Origin: JADJNW01 sp964526645
GTDB lineage: Bacteria > Bacteroidota > Bacteroidia > Chitinophagales > Saprospiraceae
Assembly (NCBI GenBank): GCA_964526645.1
Contig: CAZGJN010000010.1
Location: 1 to 64,000, forward strand
Direction of reading: 5' to 3'
DNA length: 64,000 bases
Positions 26,610 through 34,170 of the stretch are shown one piece after another (the first letter of the stretch is position 1; each line of letters opens with the position of its first letter). The notes under the pieces are model-generated. The model saw nothing but the letters and a program-made list of their open reading frames with translations, was not told the origin of the DNA and ran no database searches. Made by a program: the position numbers and the translations under genes.

Positions 26610-27440
26610 TTAATTATTTTTTATACTGGTATTTTTGGGGATAGCACTGCCTTCTGTTTCGCCGGGTAGCGTGAGCATGGGCATGTCACCATCCGAGATG
26701 ATAATTTTAGTATTGGGGGATTTCGCCAACTCCATAAATGCTTCGATGGATTTGAATTGCAAAATGCGTGCGTCCAATCCTTGTGCAATGATGGTTTGAG
26801 CATCTCTGATCCCTTCTGCCTGAATACGCTTACGGTCTGCTTCTTGTTTTTCCTGTTGGAGCACAAATTGCATACGCTGTGCCTGTTGTTCGGCTTCGAG
26901 CACTTCTTCGATGGCACGCGCCAGGTTACGTGGCAGCATAATGCTTTTGAGTAGCACCGCTTCAATCTCGATACCCCTGCCTTCGAGTAGTTTTGTCATT
27001 TGATTCTGAATGGCAGTTTCAATAGAACCGCGCTCGCCGGTGTGCATATCTTTGGCGTAGAAGCGGGCACTTACATCCGCCACTGCCGAGCGGAATACCG
27101 GCAAAATAATGTTGCGTTCATAGTCGAGTCCGATATTTCTCAAGACGTTGGGAGCTTCTTTGCCAACCACATTGTACAAAATGGATACTTCCGCCTGAAT
27201 ATTCAAGCCCTCTTTGGAAGGCAAATTGAGTTCCACTTCCATGTTGTTCGTTTGCGTTGGCACTTTCACGATAGTCGTAGTAAAGGGATTAAAAATTTTC
27301 AGACCTTGCGTGTACGATTTGTTGTCGAATTTCCCAAATCGGCGTTTTACGCCTACTTCTCCCTCGCGGATTACTACACAAGAAGCCAAAAATGTAGTAG
27401 CTATCACCAGTAAAAATCCTTTAACAATTAGTCCTTTCAT
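26610..27440 (-). CDS. prohibitin/SPFH-domain lipoprotein
   Basis: A 276-residue SPFH (Band 7) protein. The start MKGLIVKGFLLVIATTFLASC carries a lipobox (FLASC), so it should be a lipid-anchored rather than transmembrane prohibitin. The SPFH domain spans about 25-200: VIREGEVGVKRRFGKF, ERNIILPVFRSAVADVSARFYA, and LEGRGIEIEAVLLKSI. A helical, Gln/Glu-rich stretch follows (EEVLEAEQQAQRMQFVLQQEKQEADRKR) and drives ring assembly. Relatives organise membrane domains or chaperone membrane proteases. It lies between a TetR gene and an ABC exporter; a terminator on its far side suggests a separate transcript. Confidence 0.88.
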   Translation of the reverse strand: MKGLIVKGFLLVIATTFLASCVVIREGEVGVKRRFGKFDNKSYTQGLKIFNPFTTTIVKVPTQTNNMEVELNLPSKEGLNIQAEVSILYNVVGKEAPNVLRNIGLDYERNIILPVFRSAVADVSARFYAKDMHTGERGSIETAIQNQMTKLLEGRGIEIEAVLLKSIMLPRNLARAIEEVLEAEQQAQRMQFVLQQEKQEADRKRIQAEGIRDAQTIIAQGLDARILQFKSIEAFMELAKSPNTKIIISDGDMPMLTLPGETEGSAIPKNTSIKNN

Positions 27441-27523
27441 AGTAAAAATATTTTGATTTTAGAGATAAAATTCCTAAGCTCAGTCAATGCTGATAGAGCC
27501 ATAAAATATAGTTTTGTACAAGC

Positions 27524-28285
27524 TTATCGCATGGGGTAATGATGGTTGAGTGTACCTATGTGTTGGTGGTTTTTTCCATTTCCATTATTTGCCTTTGAAT
27601 CGGGCTCGGCTTTTAGCAATTTGAAAGCAAAATAAATCAGCAGTTGCTCTACTTGTTGTAAAATATCGCCTTCTTTTTTTACATCCGTCAAGCGGGGTAA
27701 GTGCTGCGCGAAATAGATATGGTTATTTGCCATCTCAAGCAGGGTACTGGCCAGGGTACGCGGGTAAGGAAAATCAGGATTGACTTCAAGGATCAGATCG
27801 GCAATTTTCTTACATAAGGATTTGTAAGAAAGGAAAAAGCCTTCTCGGTTTTGCTCGTCCACTTCTTTGGTATGGTATGCCTTAGTGCCTTCTGCCACCA
27901 CGATGCGGTGCAGCACATCTTCATCCACATAATCTACCTTAATGTTGCGTTTGGCAGTATCCACAATGGAGCCGAGTGCAATTCGAAGGCGTTCGGTGGG
28001 CGAAGGGATGTTCATGGTTTTGAATTCAATTCTGAATTTCATCCATTCCCAATACCAATTGACCAGATATACCAGCAGCAAGTGCTTGCTCTCAAAATAG
28101 CGATAGACAGAGGCTTCTGTAGACTCGATTAACTCTGCCAGCTTTTTGAAAGTAAAGCGGTCGAATCCGATTTCATCTATCAGTAAAATACTGTTTTTCA
28201 ATATTTTACGCCCCAAGTCTGTTCGCTGCGGATTACGCAAATAGAGTTTGGGGTTGATATCCAGCTCTATAGCAAACAGTTCCAT
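27524..28285 (-). CDS. TetR-family transcriptional regulator
   Basis: 253 residues. The N-terminal TetR DNA-binding domain is LGRKILKNSILLIDEIGFDRFTF then KKLAELIESTEASVYRYFESKHLLL, with the typical YRYFESK recognition-helix end. The C-terminal ligand/dimer domain is helical and ends in a Gly/Asn/His-rich tail (KANNGNGKNHQH) that looks disordered. Downstream on the same strand are the SPFH lipoprotein and the exporter operon, its natural targets; upstream, 62 bases away, is an ECF sigma gene. A palindrome 21 bases before the start (28306-28320) recurs before the sigma gene. Confidence 0.88.
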   Translation of the reverse strand: MELFAIELDINPKLYLRNPQRTDLGRKILKNSILLIDEIGFDRFTFKKLAELIESTEASVYRYFESKHLLLVYLVNWYWEWMKFRIEFKTMNIPSPTERLRIALGSIVDTAKRNIKVDYVDEDVLHRIVVAEGTKAYHTKEVDEQNREGFFLSYKSLCKKIADLILEVNPDFPYPRTLASTLLEMANNHIYFAQHLPRLTDVKKEGDILQQVEQLLIYFAFKLLKAEPDSKANNGNGKNHQHIGTLNHHYPMR

Positions 28286-28305
28286 ATTTTTATCATTTAA
28301 AAATT

Positions 28306-28320
28306 AATAGCTTTACTATC
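28306..28320 (-). promoter_or_regulatory. palindromic box before tetR-like gene (copy 1)
   Basis: AATAGCTTTACTATC, arms ATAG/CTAT, matches 13 of 15 positions with the box at 28928-28942 before the sigma gene. It sits 21 bases upstream of the TetR start codon, a usual place for an autoregulatory operator. Confidence 0.45.
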
Positions 28321-28347
28321 AAGTCAACAACTATTTCTATTCTTTGT

Positions 28348-28881
28348 TCAATCCAGAATGTCCTCTATTTTGGCAGTATGATACATTTCTTTGAGCGCCT
28401 CTTGTAATTTTTTGCGTGCAAAAAAGATGCGGCTTTTCACTGTGCCTACCGGAATTTGGAGGGATTCTGCTATTTCATCGTATTTGTACCCTTGCAAAAA
28501 CATCAGGAAAGGTATTTTTAACCAATCCTCTAAGTTGTTGATAACCACCTGAATTTCTTCTGTTGTAATATCGGATTCTCCCTCGTTGCGTACCGTTTGT
28601 GCACCAGAATCAATCAAAAAATCGCTGCCCGTAAAATCACTCAGGGTTTGCCGGCGCTTCCGCTGGCGGTAGTTATTGATAAAAGTGTTGCGCATGATGG
28701 TCATCAGCCAGGCGCGCAGATTAGTGCGCGGTTGGTACATGTCCTTGTATTTAAAGGCTTTATAAGCGGTCTCTTGCACAAGGTCTTGGGCATCGTCCTC
28801 GTCTTTCGTCAATCGGAAAGCAAATGCGTACAGGAGCGTCTGAAACTGATGAAAGTGCTGCGTGAATTCTATGTGTGACAT
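28348..28881 (-). CDS. ECF-type RNA polymerase sigma factor
   Basis: 177 residues with both sigma-70 regions of the ECF group. Region 2 covers about 10-80: LLYAFAFRLTKDEDDAQDLVQETAYKAF and NLRAWLMTIMRNTFINNYR. Region 4 covers about 120-168: LQGYKYDEIAESLQIPVGTVKSRIFFARKKL. There is no adjacent anti-sigma gene, so it may be controlled by transcription or by an unlinked partner. The palindromic box 47 bases upstream, shared with the TetR gene, suggests TetR control. It lies on the same strand as the TetR, SPFH and exporter genes. Confidence 0.9.
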   Translation of the reverse strand: MSHIEFTQHFHQFQTLLYAFAFRLTKDEDDAQDLVQETAYKAFKYKDMYQPRTNLRAWLMTIMRNTFINNYRQRKRRQTLSDFTGSDFLIDSGAQTVRNEGESDITTEEIQVVINNLEDWLKIPFLMFLQGYKYDEIAESLQIPVGTVKSRIFFARKKLQEALKEMYHTAKIEDILD

Positions 28882-28927
28882 ATCGTTTAGTTTTACAATT
28901 TAAAGATAGAGTATTTATTTTTATTTT

Positions 28928-28942
28928 GATAGTTTTACTATC
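28928..28942 (-). promoter_or_regulatory. palindromic box before sigma gene (copy 2)
   Basis: GATAGTTTTACTATC, a perfect 5-bp-arm palindrome with a 5-nt spacer; an overlapping palindrome TACTAT/ATAGTA follows directly to about 28954. It is 47 bases upstream of the sigma start and nearly identical to the box before the TetR gene. Confidence 0.45.
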
Positions 28943-29031
28943 TTTTTATAGTATAACACTTTTAAGTTCTTTCTGTTTAAAAAAAAGTAGAAATATTTTT
29001 GCAGTTTTAAGTTTTTCTGGTGGGCGGCTAG

Positions 29032-29325
29032 CGATTTACCCTTTTTCTGAAAATAAAAGACGGACTGATTCAAGAAGCCAGTTTTCATGGCTATGGCTGC
29101 GCAATTTCCAAAGCGTCCACTTCTGTTCTGATAAAAAAAATACAAGGTTTGTCTTGGGAGTTTATCCGCGAGCAATGCTGGGTGTTTTACACTTTCGTAT
29201 TGCCCGATCCGTTGCCCAGTGTGTTGGATGCTGATTTTGAAGCATTTGCCGCAGCAAAACAATTTCCAGAGCGATACTACTGCGCTACCCTGAGCTAGGA
29301 TACCCTTTTTGAGCACAGCACCTGA
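29032..29325 (+). pseudogene. decayed SufU/NifU-N iron-sulfur scaffold gene
   Basis: In the frame beginning at 29032 the sequence reads RFTLFLKIKDGLIQEASF, then HGYGCAISKASTSVLIKKI, and later AAAKQFPERYYCATLS before a TAG at 29296. These are the hallmarks of SufU-type Fe-S cluster scaffolds: the GCAISxAS motif and the CATL motif with its cysteine. The first half including the NPxCGD cysteine motif is gone: a TAG stands at 29029-29031, just where Asp of CGD is expected (GGC TAG CGA). The second TAG replaces the expected Trp after CATLS, and the frame then continues DTLFEHST to a TGA at 29323. Truncation and two nonsense codons mark it as a relic. A functional copy presumably exists elsewhere. 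Confidence 0.7.
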
Positions 29326-29374
29326 AGCACTTAAAAAATCTGATAAAAGTCAAATCCACTGATGATGAATGTCA

Positions 29375-29405
29375 TTTGAATCCACTCATCTGATGACTAC
29401 ATTTG
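29375..29405 (+). promoter_or_regulatory. Bacteroidota-type promoter of hsp20
   Basis: TTTG at 29375-29378 (the -33 element) and TACATTTG at 29398-29405 (consensus TAnnTTTG, the -7 element) are separated by 19 nt, matching the Bacteroidota housekeeping sigma consensus. It lies 40 bases before the hsp20 ATG, giving a leader of about 35 nt. Confidence 0.75.
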
Positions 29406-29445
29406 GTAAAAGGAAATTTATTGTTAAACTTTAAACCAAACTGTC

Positions 29446-29892
29446 ATGTCACTCATCAATTGGAAAAAAGGCGAAATGTTCCCCTCCTTTAATGCGATGG
29501 TGGAAAATTTCTTCGGTGATTCCGATGACTTTTTCCCGAAATGGTGGAAAAACGGCAAGACAATTCCCGCTGTGAATGTCTCGGAAACCGATACGGATTA
29601 CAAAATGGAAGTTGCAGTACCCGGTATGAAAAAAGAGGATTTTGTGGTGGAAGTACACGAAGGGCTGATGACAATTCGCGCAGAAGCCAAGCAGGAAAAA
29701 GAGGAGAAAAAGGAACATTACACCCGGAGAGAATTTAGCTACAGCGCTTTTGATCGTTCCTTCTTACTACCTGAAGATGTAAACACAGACAATATTGCTG
29801 CTACTTATGAGGATGGCATTTTGCATATCACCCTCAACAAAAAAGCAGTAAGCAAGCCTGAAGAAAAAGTGAGAAAGATTGCGATAGGGTAA
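29446..29892 (+). CDS. small heat shock protein Hsp20/alpha-crystallin
   Basis: A 148-residue ATP-independent chaperone that holds unfolding proteins. The alpha-crystallin domain covers about 42-140: IPAVNVSETDTDYKMEVAVPGMKKEDFVVEV, then YTRREFSYSAFDRSFLLPEDVN, ATYEDGILHITLNKK and the C-terminal RKIAIG (an I-x-I anchor for oligomerisation). The N-terminus MSLINWKKGEMFPSF is typical of Bacteroidota Hsp20. A near-consensus promoter precedes it and a GC-rich hairpin follows it. It heads a run of genes on the same strand with a lipoprotein and two CBS proteins. Confidence 0.93.
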   Translation: MSLINWKKGEMFPSFNAMVENFFGDSDDFFPKWWKNGKTIPAVNVSETDTDYKMEVAVPGMKKEDFVVEVHEGLMTIRAEAKQEKEEKKEHYTRREFSYSAFDRSFLLPEDVNTDNIAATYEDGILHITLNKKAVSKPEEKVRKIAIG

Positions 29893-29903
29893 TTATGGAC
29901 TGG

Positions 29904-29941
29904 AGAACCGGCTATGGATGAAAATGCCAAACGCCGGTTCT
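29904..29941 (+). terminator. hairpin after hsp20 (weak terminator)
   Basis: A perfect 9-bp GC-rich stem, AGAACCGGC (29904-29912) with GCCGGTTCT (29933-29941), starts 12 bases after the hsp20 stop. It is followed only by TCAATTAAAAT rather than a clean T-run, so it may be a leaky terminator or an mRNA-stabilising stem. Confidence 0.5.
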
Positions 29942-29969
29942 TCAATTAAAATCACCAAATTTTGCTACC

Positions 29970-30719
29970 ATGAAAATAATACTCACCTTTAGTTTTATCG
30001 CCCTATTTGGGTGTAGCAATTCGAGTTCCCAGCAAATAGAGTTGCAAAAAAGCATGGCTCAGTTTGATCAGGCTTTTCTTCCCATGCTGTTGTACACCTA
30101 CGAAGGCAATACCGTGCAGGCTAAAAAAATGGTTTTTTATGTAGAATTTCAATGGCAAAGACTCAAAAATCAGTATCAAAATCAAATAAAGGAACCCGAT
30201 TGGCAAGAAACTTTTCGGAGTGTGAGCGATTGGTTGAGCGATGCTTATTACGCTATTGATGCCGATTGCCCGGAGGTAGCGCTTTCTCATCTGGAGCATG
30301 CTAAGTACGAACTCATTGCCCTGCGCGAGTACTACGATATTGATTATTACCTCGACGATTTGTATGATTTTCAAACAACGATAGATGTGGTGTACGAAAC
30401 AGCTAATGACGAAATGCTCTGCTTACTGCAATGGGAGGATTTAGAACAGCAAGTAACTGATGCCAACTTCGCCTGGCAGGCAGTTTTAGCGCAACCTTTT
30501 GATGAACAATTGTTTGAATTTGATGAAAATAAAGAAATACAAAGACGAATCGCGATGCAAGCAGTATCGGATGCCATGGAACATCTGAACGAAATGCTGG
30601 AATGTGCCGACCGAGAGCAAGTAGCGCTCGCCTGTAAAAAATTAGTGCCGGTTTTTATGCAAGTATTGCAGCTTTTTGGCAACTTTGAGGAATCAGCGAC
30701 TTATTTTGCACAGCAGTAA
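29970..30719 (+). CDS. predicted lipoprotein, helical, unknown function
   Basis: 249 residues. MKIILTFSFIALFGCSNSS is a lipoprotein signal with Cys15 (LFGC lipobox). The mature protein is almost all helical and acidic, with many Tyr, Gln and Glu residues (ALREYYDIDYYLDDLYDFQ, LNEMLECADREQVALACKK). The helical-bundle character recalls periplasmic metal-binding or sensor bundles, but there is no haem or metal motif I trust. It lies 77 bases after hsp20 and 34 before a CBS protein gene, so an envelope-stress role by association is possible. I do not recognise the family. Confidence 0.65.
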   Translation: MKIILTFSFIALFGCSNSSSQQIELQKSMAQFDQAFLPMLLYTYEGNTVQAKKMVFYVEFQWQRLKNQYQNQIKEPDWQETFRSVSDWLSDAYYAIDADCPEVALSHLEHAKYELIALREYYDIDYYLDDLYDFQTTIDVVYETANDEMLCLLQWEDLEQQVTDANFAWQAVLAQPFDEQLFEFDENKEIQRRIAMQAVSDAMEHLNEMLECADREQVALACKKLVPVFMQVLQLFGNFEESATYFAQQ

Positions 30720-30753
30720 GCCTACTATTATTGCACCAAAACAATCGAAGACT

Positions 30754-31254
30754 ATGAACCCAGAAAGAGCGATCCGGGAAATTATGACGGCAAGGTTGAT
30801 TACGGTTTTCCCCGAAACCAACGCCAAGGATGTGTATGCTATTTTTAAGCAAAATGACTTCCACCACCTGCCTGTGATTGAGCATGGCGGAGCATTGGCG
30901 GGCATTATCAGTAAGGAAGATTTTTTTAAGGTTTCTTACATCCTTTCCTTGCAAACAACGGGCAAAACTTGGTCGGAAAAAAACTATGAGTCGCTGAAAG
31001 CACGAGATTTTATGACTATTTTCCCCATGACACTTGACCCAGAGGACACTATCGGGCTGGCTGCTGATATTTTTCTGGCAAACAAGTTCCATGCGCTTCC
31101 TGTTGTAGAAGATGAAAAGCTGATAGGCTTGGTCACTACCCATGATTTATTGCAATACAGTTTCAATTCACCTTATGTGGAAGCAGAAGAAGATGATGAT
31201 GATGCCGAGTACCCGGAGCATAGCACCTGGGATGATGATAGCGAGATTTTTTAG
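30754..31254 (+). CDS. CBS-domain-pair protein with acidic tail
   Basis: About 166 residues from ATG 30754 (MNPERAIREIMTARLIT); an in-frame start 26 codons upstream lies inside the preceding gene and is unlikely. Two CBS motifs form one Bateman module: REIMTARLITVFPETNAKDVYAIF with FHHLPVIEHGGALAGIISKEDF, and ARDFMTIFPMTLDPEDTIGLAADIF with FHALPVVEDEKLIGLVTTHDLL. A very acidic C-terminus (AEEDDDDAEYPEH) follows. Such proteins bind AMP/ATP or related nucleotides and modulate partners. A second CBS protein begins 20 bases after its stop. Confidence 0.9.
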   Translation: MNPERAIREIMTARLITVFPETNAKDVYAIFKQNDFHHLPVIEHGGALAGIISKEDFFKVSYILSLQTTGKTWSEKNYESLKARDFMTIFPMTLDPEDTIGLAADIFLANKFHALPVVEDEKLIGLVTTHDLLQYSFNSPYVEAEEDDDDAEYPEHSTWDDDSEIF

Positions 31255-31274
31255 CCAAAATACATAATACTACG

Positions 31275-31697
31275 ATGGACAAAAGTACGCCTGTCAGCGA
31301 AATCATGACGGTACACGTTCTTACAGTGAGCCCCAATGACTCCATGGAGAAGGTGCAGGATATTTTTGAGCAACATGCCATTCACCATATTCCGGTGGTG
31401 GAGCAAAAAAAAATAGCAGGCATCATCAGTCAGGGGGATTACCTGAAAATACAGCACAGTTTTACGATTTTTAATACACAGGATAGCGAAGCGTACAATG
31501 AAATTGTAATGCGATCTCTGTTGGTAAAAGATGTCATGACTAAGCAAGTGGCCACCCTATTCCCGGATGATACAGTGGAGATAGCTGCCGGTTATTTTCG
31601 GGAAAACCTCTTTCATGCCTTGCCGGTAGTAGATCGGGATAGCAATCTATTGGGTATTTTGACTACTTATGACTTGCTCAATTTTGCCTTCAAATAA
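31275..31697 (+). CDS. CBS-domain-pair protein
   Basis: 140 residues, almost nothing but two CBS motifs: SEIMTVHVLTVSPNDSMEKVQDIF with IHHIPVVEQKKIAGIISQGDY, and VKDVMTKQVATLFPDDTVEIAAGYF with FHALPVVDRDSNLLGILTTYDLL. It resembles the preceding CBS protein along its length, so the pair probably arose by tandem duplication and may form a heteromer. It converges with a glycosyltransferase gene ten bases away. Confidence 0.9.
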   Translation: MDKSTPVSEIMTVHVLTVSPNDSMEKVQDIFEQHAIHHIPVVEQKKIAGIISQGDYLKIQHSFTIFNTQDSEAYNEIVMRSLLVKDVMTKQVATLFPDDTVEIAAGYFRENLFHALPVVDRDSNLLGILTTYDLLNFAFK

Positions 31698-31706
31698 GCT
31701 AGCCCC

Positions 31707-32405
31707 TCAACTGTAGCGGTATCGTAGCATCTTTTTGTACACGCCTGCCATTTTTTCTTGCGAAAAACCCAATAAAAACATATTAAAAACAACCAAATTG
31801 GCGAGCTGTACCCGGAAGTAGCCGTTCTCGTCATATTTTCTTGCTGATACCAGTACATCCCGAGGAATGATTTTGAAAGGGTATTTTTTCCGGGCACGGA
31901 TGATAAAATCGTACTCCTCCATGATGATAAATTCATTACGATACCCTTGCAATTCATCAAAAACCTCTCGCTTCACGAAAAGTGTCTGATCGCCGCCACG
32001 ACACCACAGGCGGTCAAATCGAGTCATGTACGAATTGACTTTGAGCAAGGGATGGTCTGATTCAAACCGAAAGCGAAAACAACCGATAGGATAGCCCGCC
32101 TGCACCGCACAAAGCACATCGGTCATGTAAGAAAGCGGCGGCAAAGTATCGCCATGCACGAAGTACAAAAGCTCGCCCTGCGCAAACTTAACAGCGTAGT
32201 TCATTTGCGCAGCTCTGCCACAAACAGGCGATTTGAGTACCGTCGCGCCTGCTTCCTGCGCCAACGCAAGGGTATTATCCGTGCTACCGCCATCCACTAC
32301 CAGTAAATCCACCAGATTTTCCCTGCATCCTTCTTTCAGGCGATTAATAAGCCTTTTGATATTGGCAGCTTCATTCAATACAGGTATAATAATACTGACC
32401 TTCAT
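31707..32405 (-). CDS. family 2 glycosyltransferase (TIGR04283-like)
   Basis: 232 residues of GT-A fold. The start is KVSIIIPVLNEAANIKRLI, the nucleotide-sugar site is LLVVDGGSTDNT, and the DxD-equivalent is FVHGDTLPP, with the acceptor-side motif IIMEEYDFIIRARKK. The pattern CGRAAQMNYAVKFAQGELLYFVHGDT fits the subfamily annotated as TIGR04283 (arsenosugar-type glycosyltransferases), although no arsenic genes are in the window, so that specificity is uncertain. It probably acts in the cytoplasm at the membrane and is transcribed alone. Confidence 0.85.
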   Translation of the reverse strand: MKVSIIIPVLNEAANIKRLINRLKEGCRENLVDLLVVDGGSTDNTLALAQEAGATVLKSPVCGRAAQMNYAVKFAQGELLYFVHGDTLPPLSYMTDVLCAVQAGYPIGCFRFRFESDHPLLKVNSYMTRFDRLWCRGGDQTLFVKREVFDELQGYRNEFIIMEEYDFIIRARKKYPFKIIPRDVLVSARKYDENGYFRVQLANLVVFNMFLLGFSQEKMAGVYKKMLRYRYS

Positions 32406-32752
32406 ATAGTCACTACTTTTCCGAAAAATACGAATGATTGAACGTATCCGGTTTTAGGCTTCAGGGCACTAAAATCAAAGTGTTGAATCAAATAGACAAA
32501 TACAATTTCAAAATTTTTAGTGATTGGGGGATCGCCAAAAGCATAATACACGATCTAACCACCAAAATTAACCTTGCTATCCAAAAAAAAATAAGAATGC
32601 ATACATCTTTTTTGAAAGCGAGTGCATCTTTTAGTAACATGATGGTTTGTTAAGGTTTGAAAAAATAGACCTGAAAAATGTAACGAAAACGATTTTGAAC
32701 GTTATTCATCTGTTGTATTGCAATCATTCAACACCTTTTAAAACCCAGCTTT
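32406..32752. other. divergent intergenic region, glycosyltransferase / export operon
   Basis: About 350 AT-rich bases that must contain the promoters of the minus-strand glycosyltransferase and the plus-strand adaptor-permease-TolC operon. I see no convincing gene, no exact TTTG/TAnnTTTG pair and no strong palindrome. Confidence 0.4.
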
Positions 32753-34144
32753 ATGAACCTCAGAACACTGTTGATCGCTATTGGCGCTATCGTTATGATT
32801 GGCGGGGGTTGGTTTGTGTTGCGCAAGCGTCCCATTGTCCAAAAAGAAAGCACGGCACTGACTGCGATCGTCAAAAAAGGCGAGTTTAAAGTTAAAGTAA
32901 CTGCTACGGGTGAGTTGCAAGCCAAACGCTCCGAAAAAATCCGAGGACCACAGGGCATGCGCACCGCCGGCATCTGGCAAACCAATATCCAGGATATGGT
33001 GGCGGAAGGCACGGTTGTGAAACAAGGAGAATACGTGGCTTCCCTTGACAAAACTGAACTCGGCAACAAAATGCGCGACGCACAAACCGAAATTGACAAA
33101 ATCCTCACCCAACTCGAACAAGCTAAAATTGATACAGCCATCGAAATGCGGGGGCTGCGCGATCAGTTGATCAACTTGCAATTTCAAAAAAAGGAGAAAG
33201 ACCTTCAGTTAGAACAAAGTAAATACGAGCCGCAGAGCGTCATCCAGCAAGCAAAACTCGACCTGGAGCGCACCGAGCGCGATTACAAACAACTCCAGCA
33301 AAAACTACTGCTCACAAAAGAAAAATCAGACGCCAAAATCTCTGAAATCACTACTTCCCTCCGGCAACTCCAGGATCGGATGGCTCAGCTCACTGAATTA
33401 TCCATGCAGTTTACGGTGATGGCCCCCAAAGCCGGAATGGTGATCTATGCCCGCAGTTGGAATGGCAAGGTTGGCCCGGGTTCGCAGGTGCACGCCTGGG
33501 ATCCTATCGTAGCAGAATTGCCCGATCTGACCGATATGATTTCTAAAACTTACGTCAATGAGGTGGATATCAGCAAGGTGAAAAAGGGGCAGGAAGTAAC
33601 CATCAAAATTGATGCTTTCCCGGATAAATCCTACACCGGCAAAGTTATTCAAGTCGCTAACATCGGAGAACAACTGAAGGACTACGATGCTAAAGTATTT
33701 GAGGTACTTATCCAAGTAAACGAGGCAGATTCTATCATGCGCCCTGCTATGACCACTAGCAATGAAATCACGGTTTACACTTTCCATGATGTAGTCTATA
33801 TTCCGCTGGAAGCACTCCAAAGCGACAGCCTTTCCTACGTTTTCAAAAAAGAAGATAGCGGTATCATCAAGCAAGAGGTGATCACCGGCGAAAGCAATGA
33901 GGATGAAATCATCGTAGAATATGGCTTGGAGCAGGGCGAAGAAATTTTCCTCACTGAGCCAAAAGATGCGGAAAAGCTTCCTTTTGTTGCTATTCCAGAA
34001 AAGAAAAAAAAGGAAGTGCTTAAAAAATTGGAAACCGAACGCAAAAAACGCCTCGAAGAAGCCATCGCTCGAAGCAAACAAGTGAAAGACGAAAATATCC
34101 AGTCGGAAAATGGTAGTGATGGTGGTTTCATCATTATCAATTAA
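32753..34144 (+). CDS. HlyD/MacA-like periplasmic adaptor
   Basis: 463 residues. One N-terminal transmembrane helix (LLIAIGAIVMIGGGWFVL), a lipoyl-like half (TALTAIVKKGEFKVKVTATGEL), a coiled-coil hairpin at about 100-210 rich in Gln/Lys/Glu, and beta-barrel and membrane-proximal domains (ISKVKKGQEVTIKIDAFPDKSYTGKV). An unusual highly charged tail (KKKKEVLKKLETERKKRLEE) extends past the normal adaptor end. It leads an operon with a MacB-like permease (26-bp gap) and TolC, so it is the periplasmic link of a tripartite ABC export pump. Confidence 0.88.
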   Translation: MNLRTLLIAIGAIVMIGGGWFVLRKRPIVQKESTALTAIVKKGEFKVKVTATGELQAKRSEKIRGPQGMRTAGIWQTNIQDMVAEGTVVKQGEYVASLDKTELGNKMRDAQTEIDKILTQLEQAKIDTAIEMRGLRDQLINLQFQKKEKDLQLEQSKYEPQSVIQQAKLDLERTERDYKQLQQKLLLTKEKSDAKISEITTSLRQLQDRMAQLTELSMQFTVMAPKAGMVIYARSWNGKVGPGSQVHAWDPIVAELPDLTDMISKTYVNEVDISKVKKGQEVTIKIDAFPDKSYTGKVIQVANIGEQLKDYDAKVFEVLIQVNEADSIMRPAMTTSNEITVYTFHDVVYIPLEALQSDSLSYVFKKEDSGIIKQEVITGESNEDEIIVEYGLEQGEEIFLTEPKDAEKLPFVAIPEKKKKEVLKKLETERKKRLEEAIARSKQVKDENIQSENGSDGGFIIIN

Positions 34145-34170
34145 GTCGCTTCACTTCAACTTATCAATTC

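Noticed and set aside
28875..29234. An open frame of 119 codons on the plus strand before hsp20
   Set aside because: It begins in AT-rich promoter sequence and is out of frame with the SufU-like relic that accounts for the conserved part of the region.
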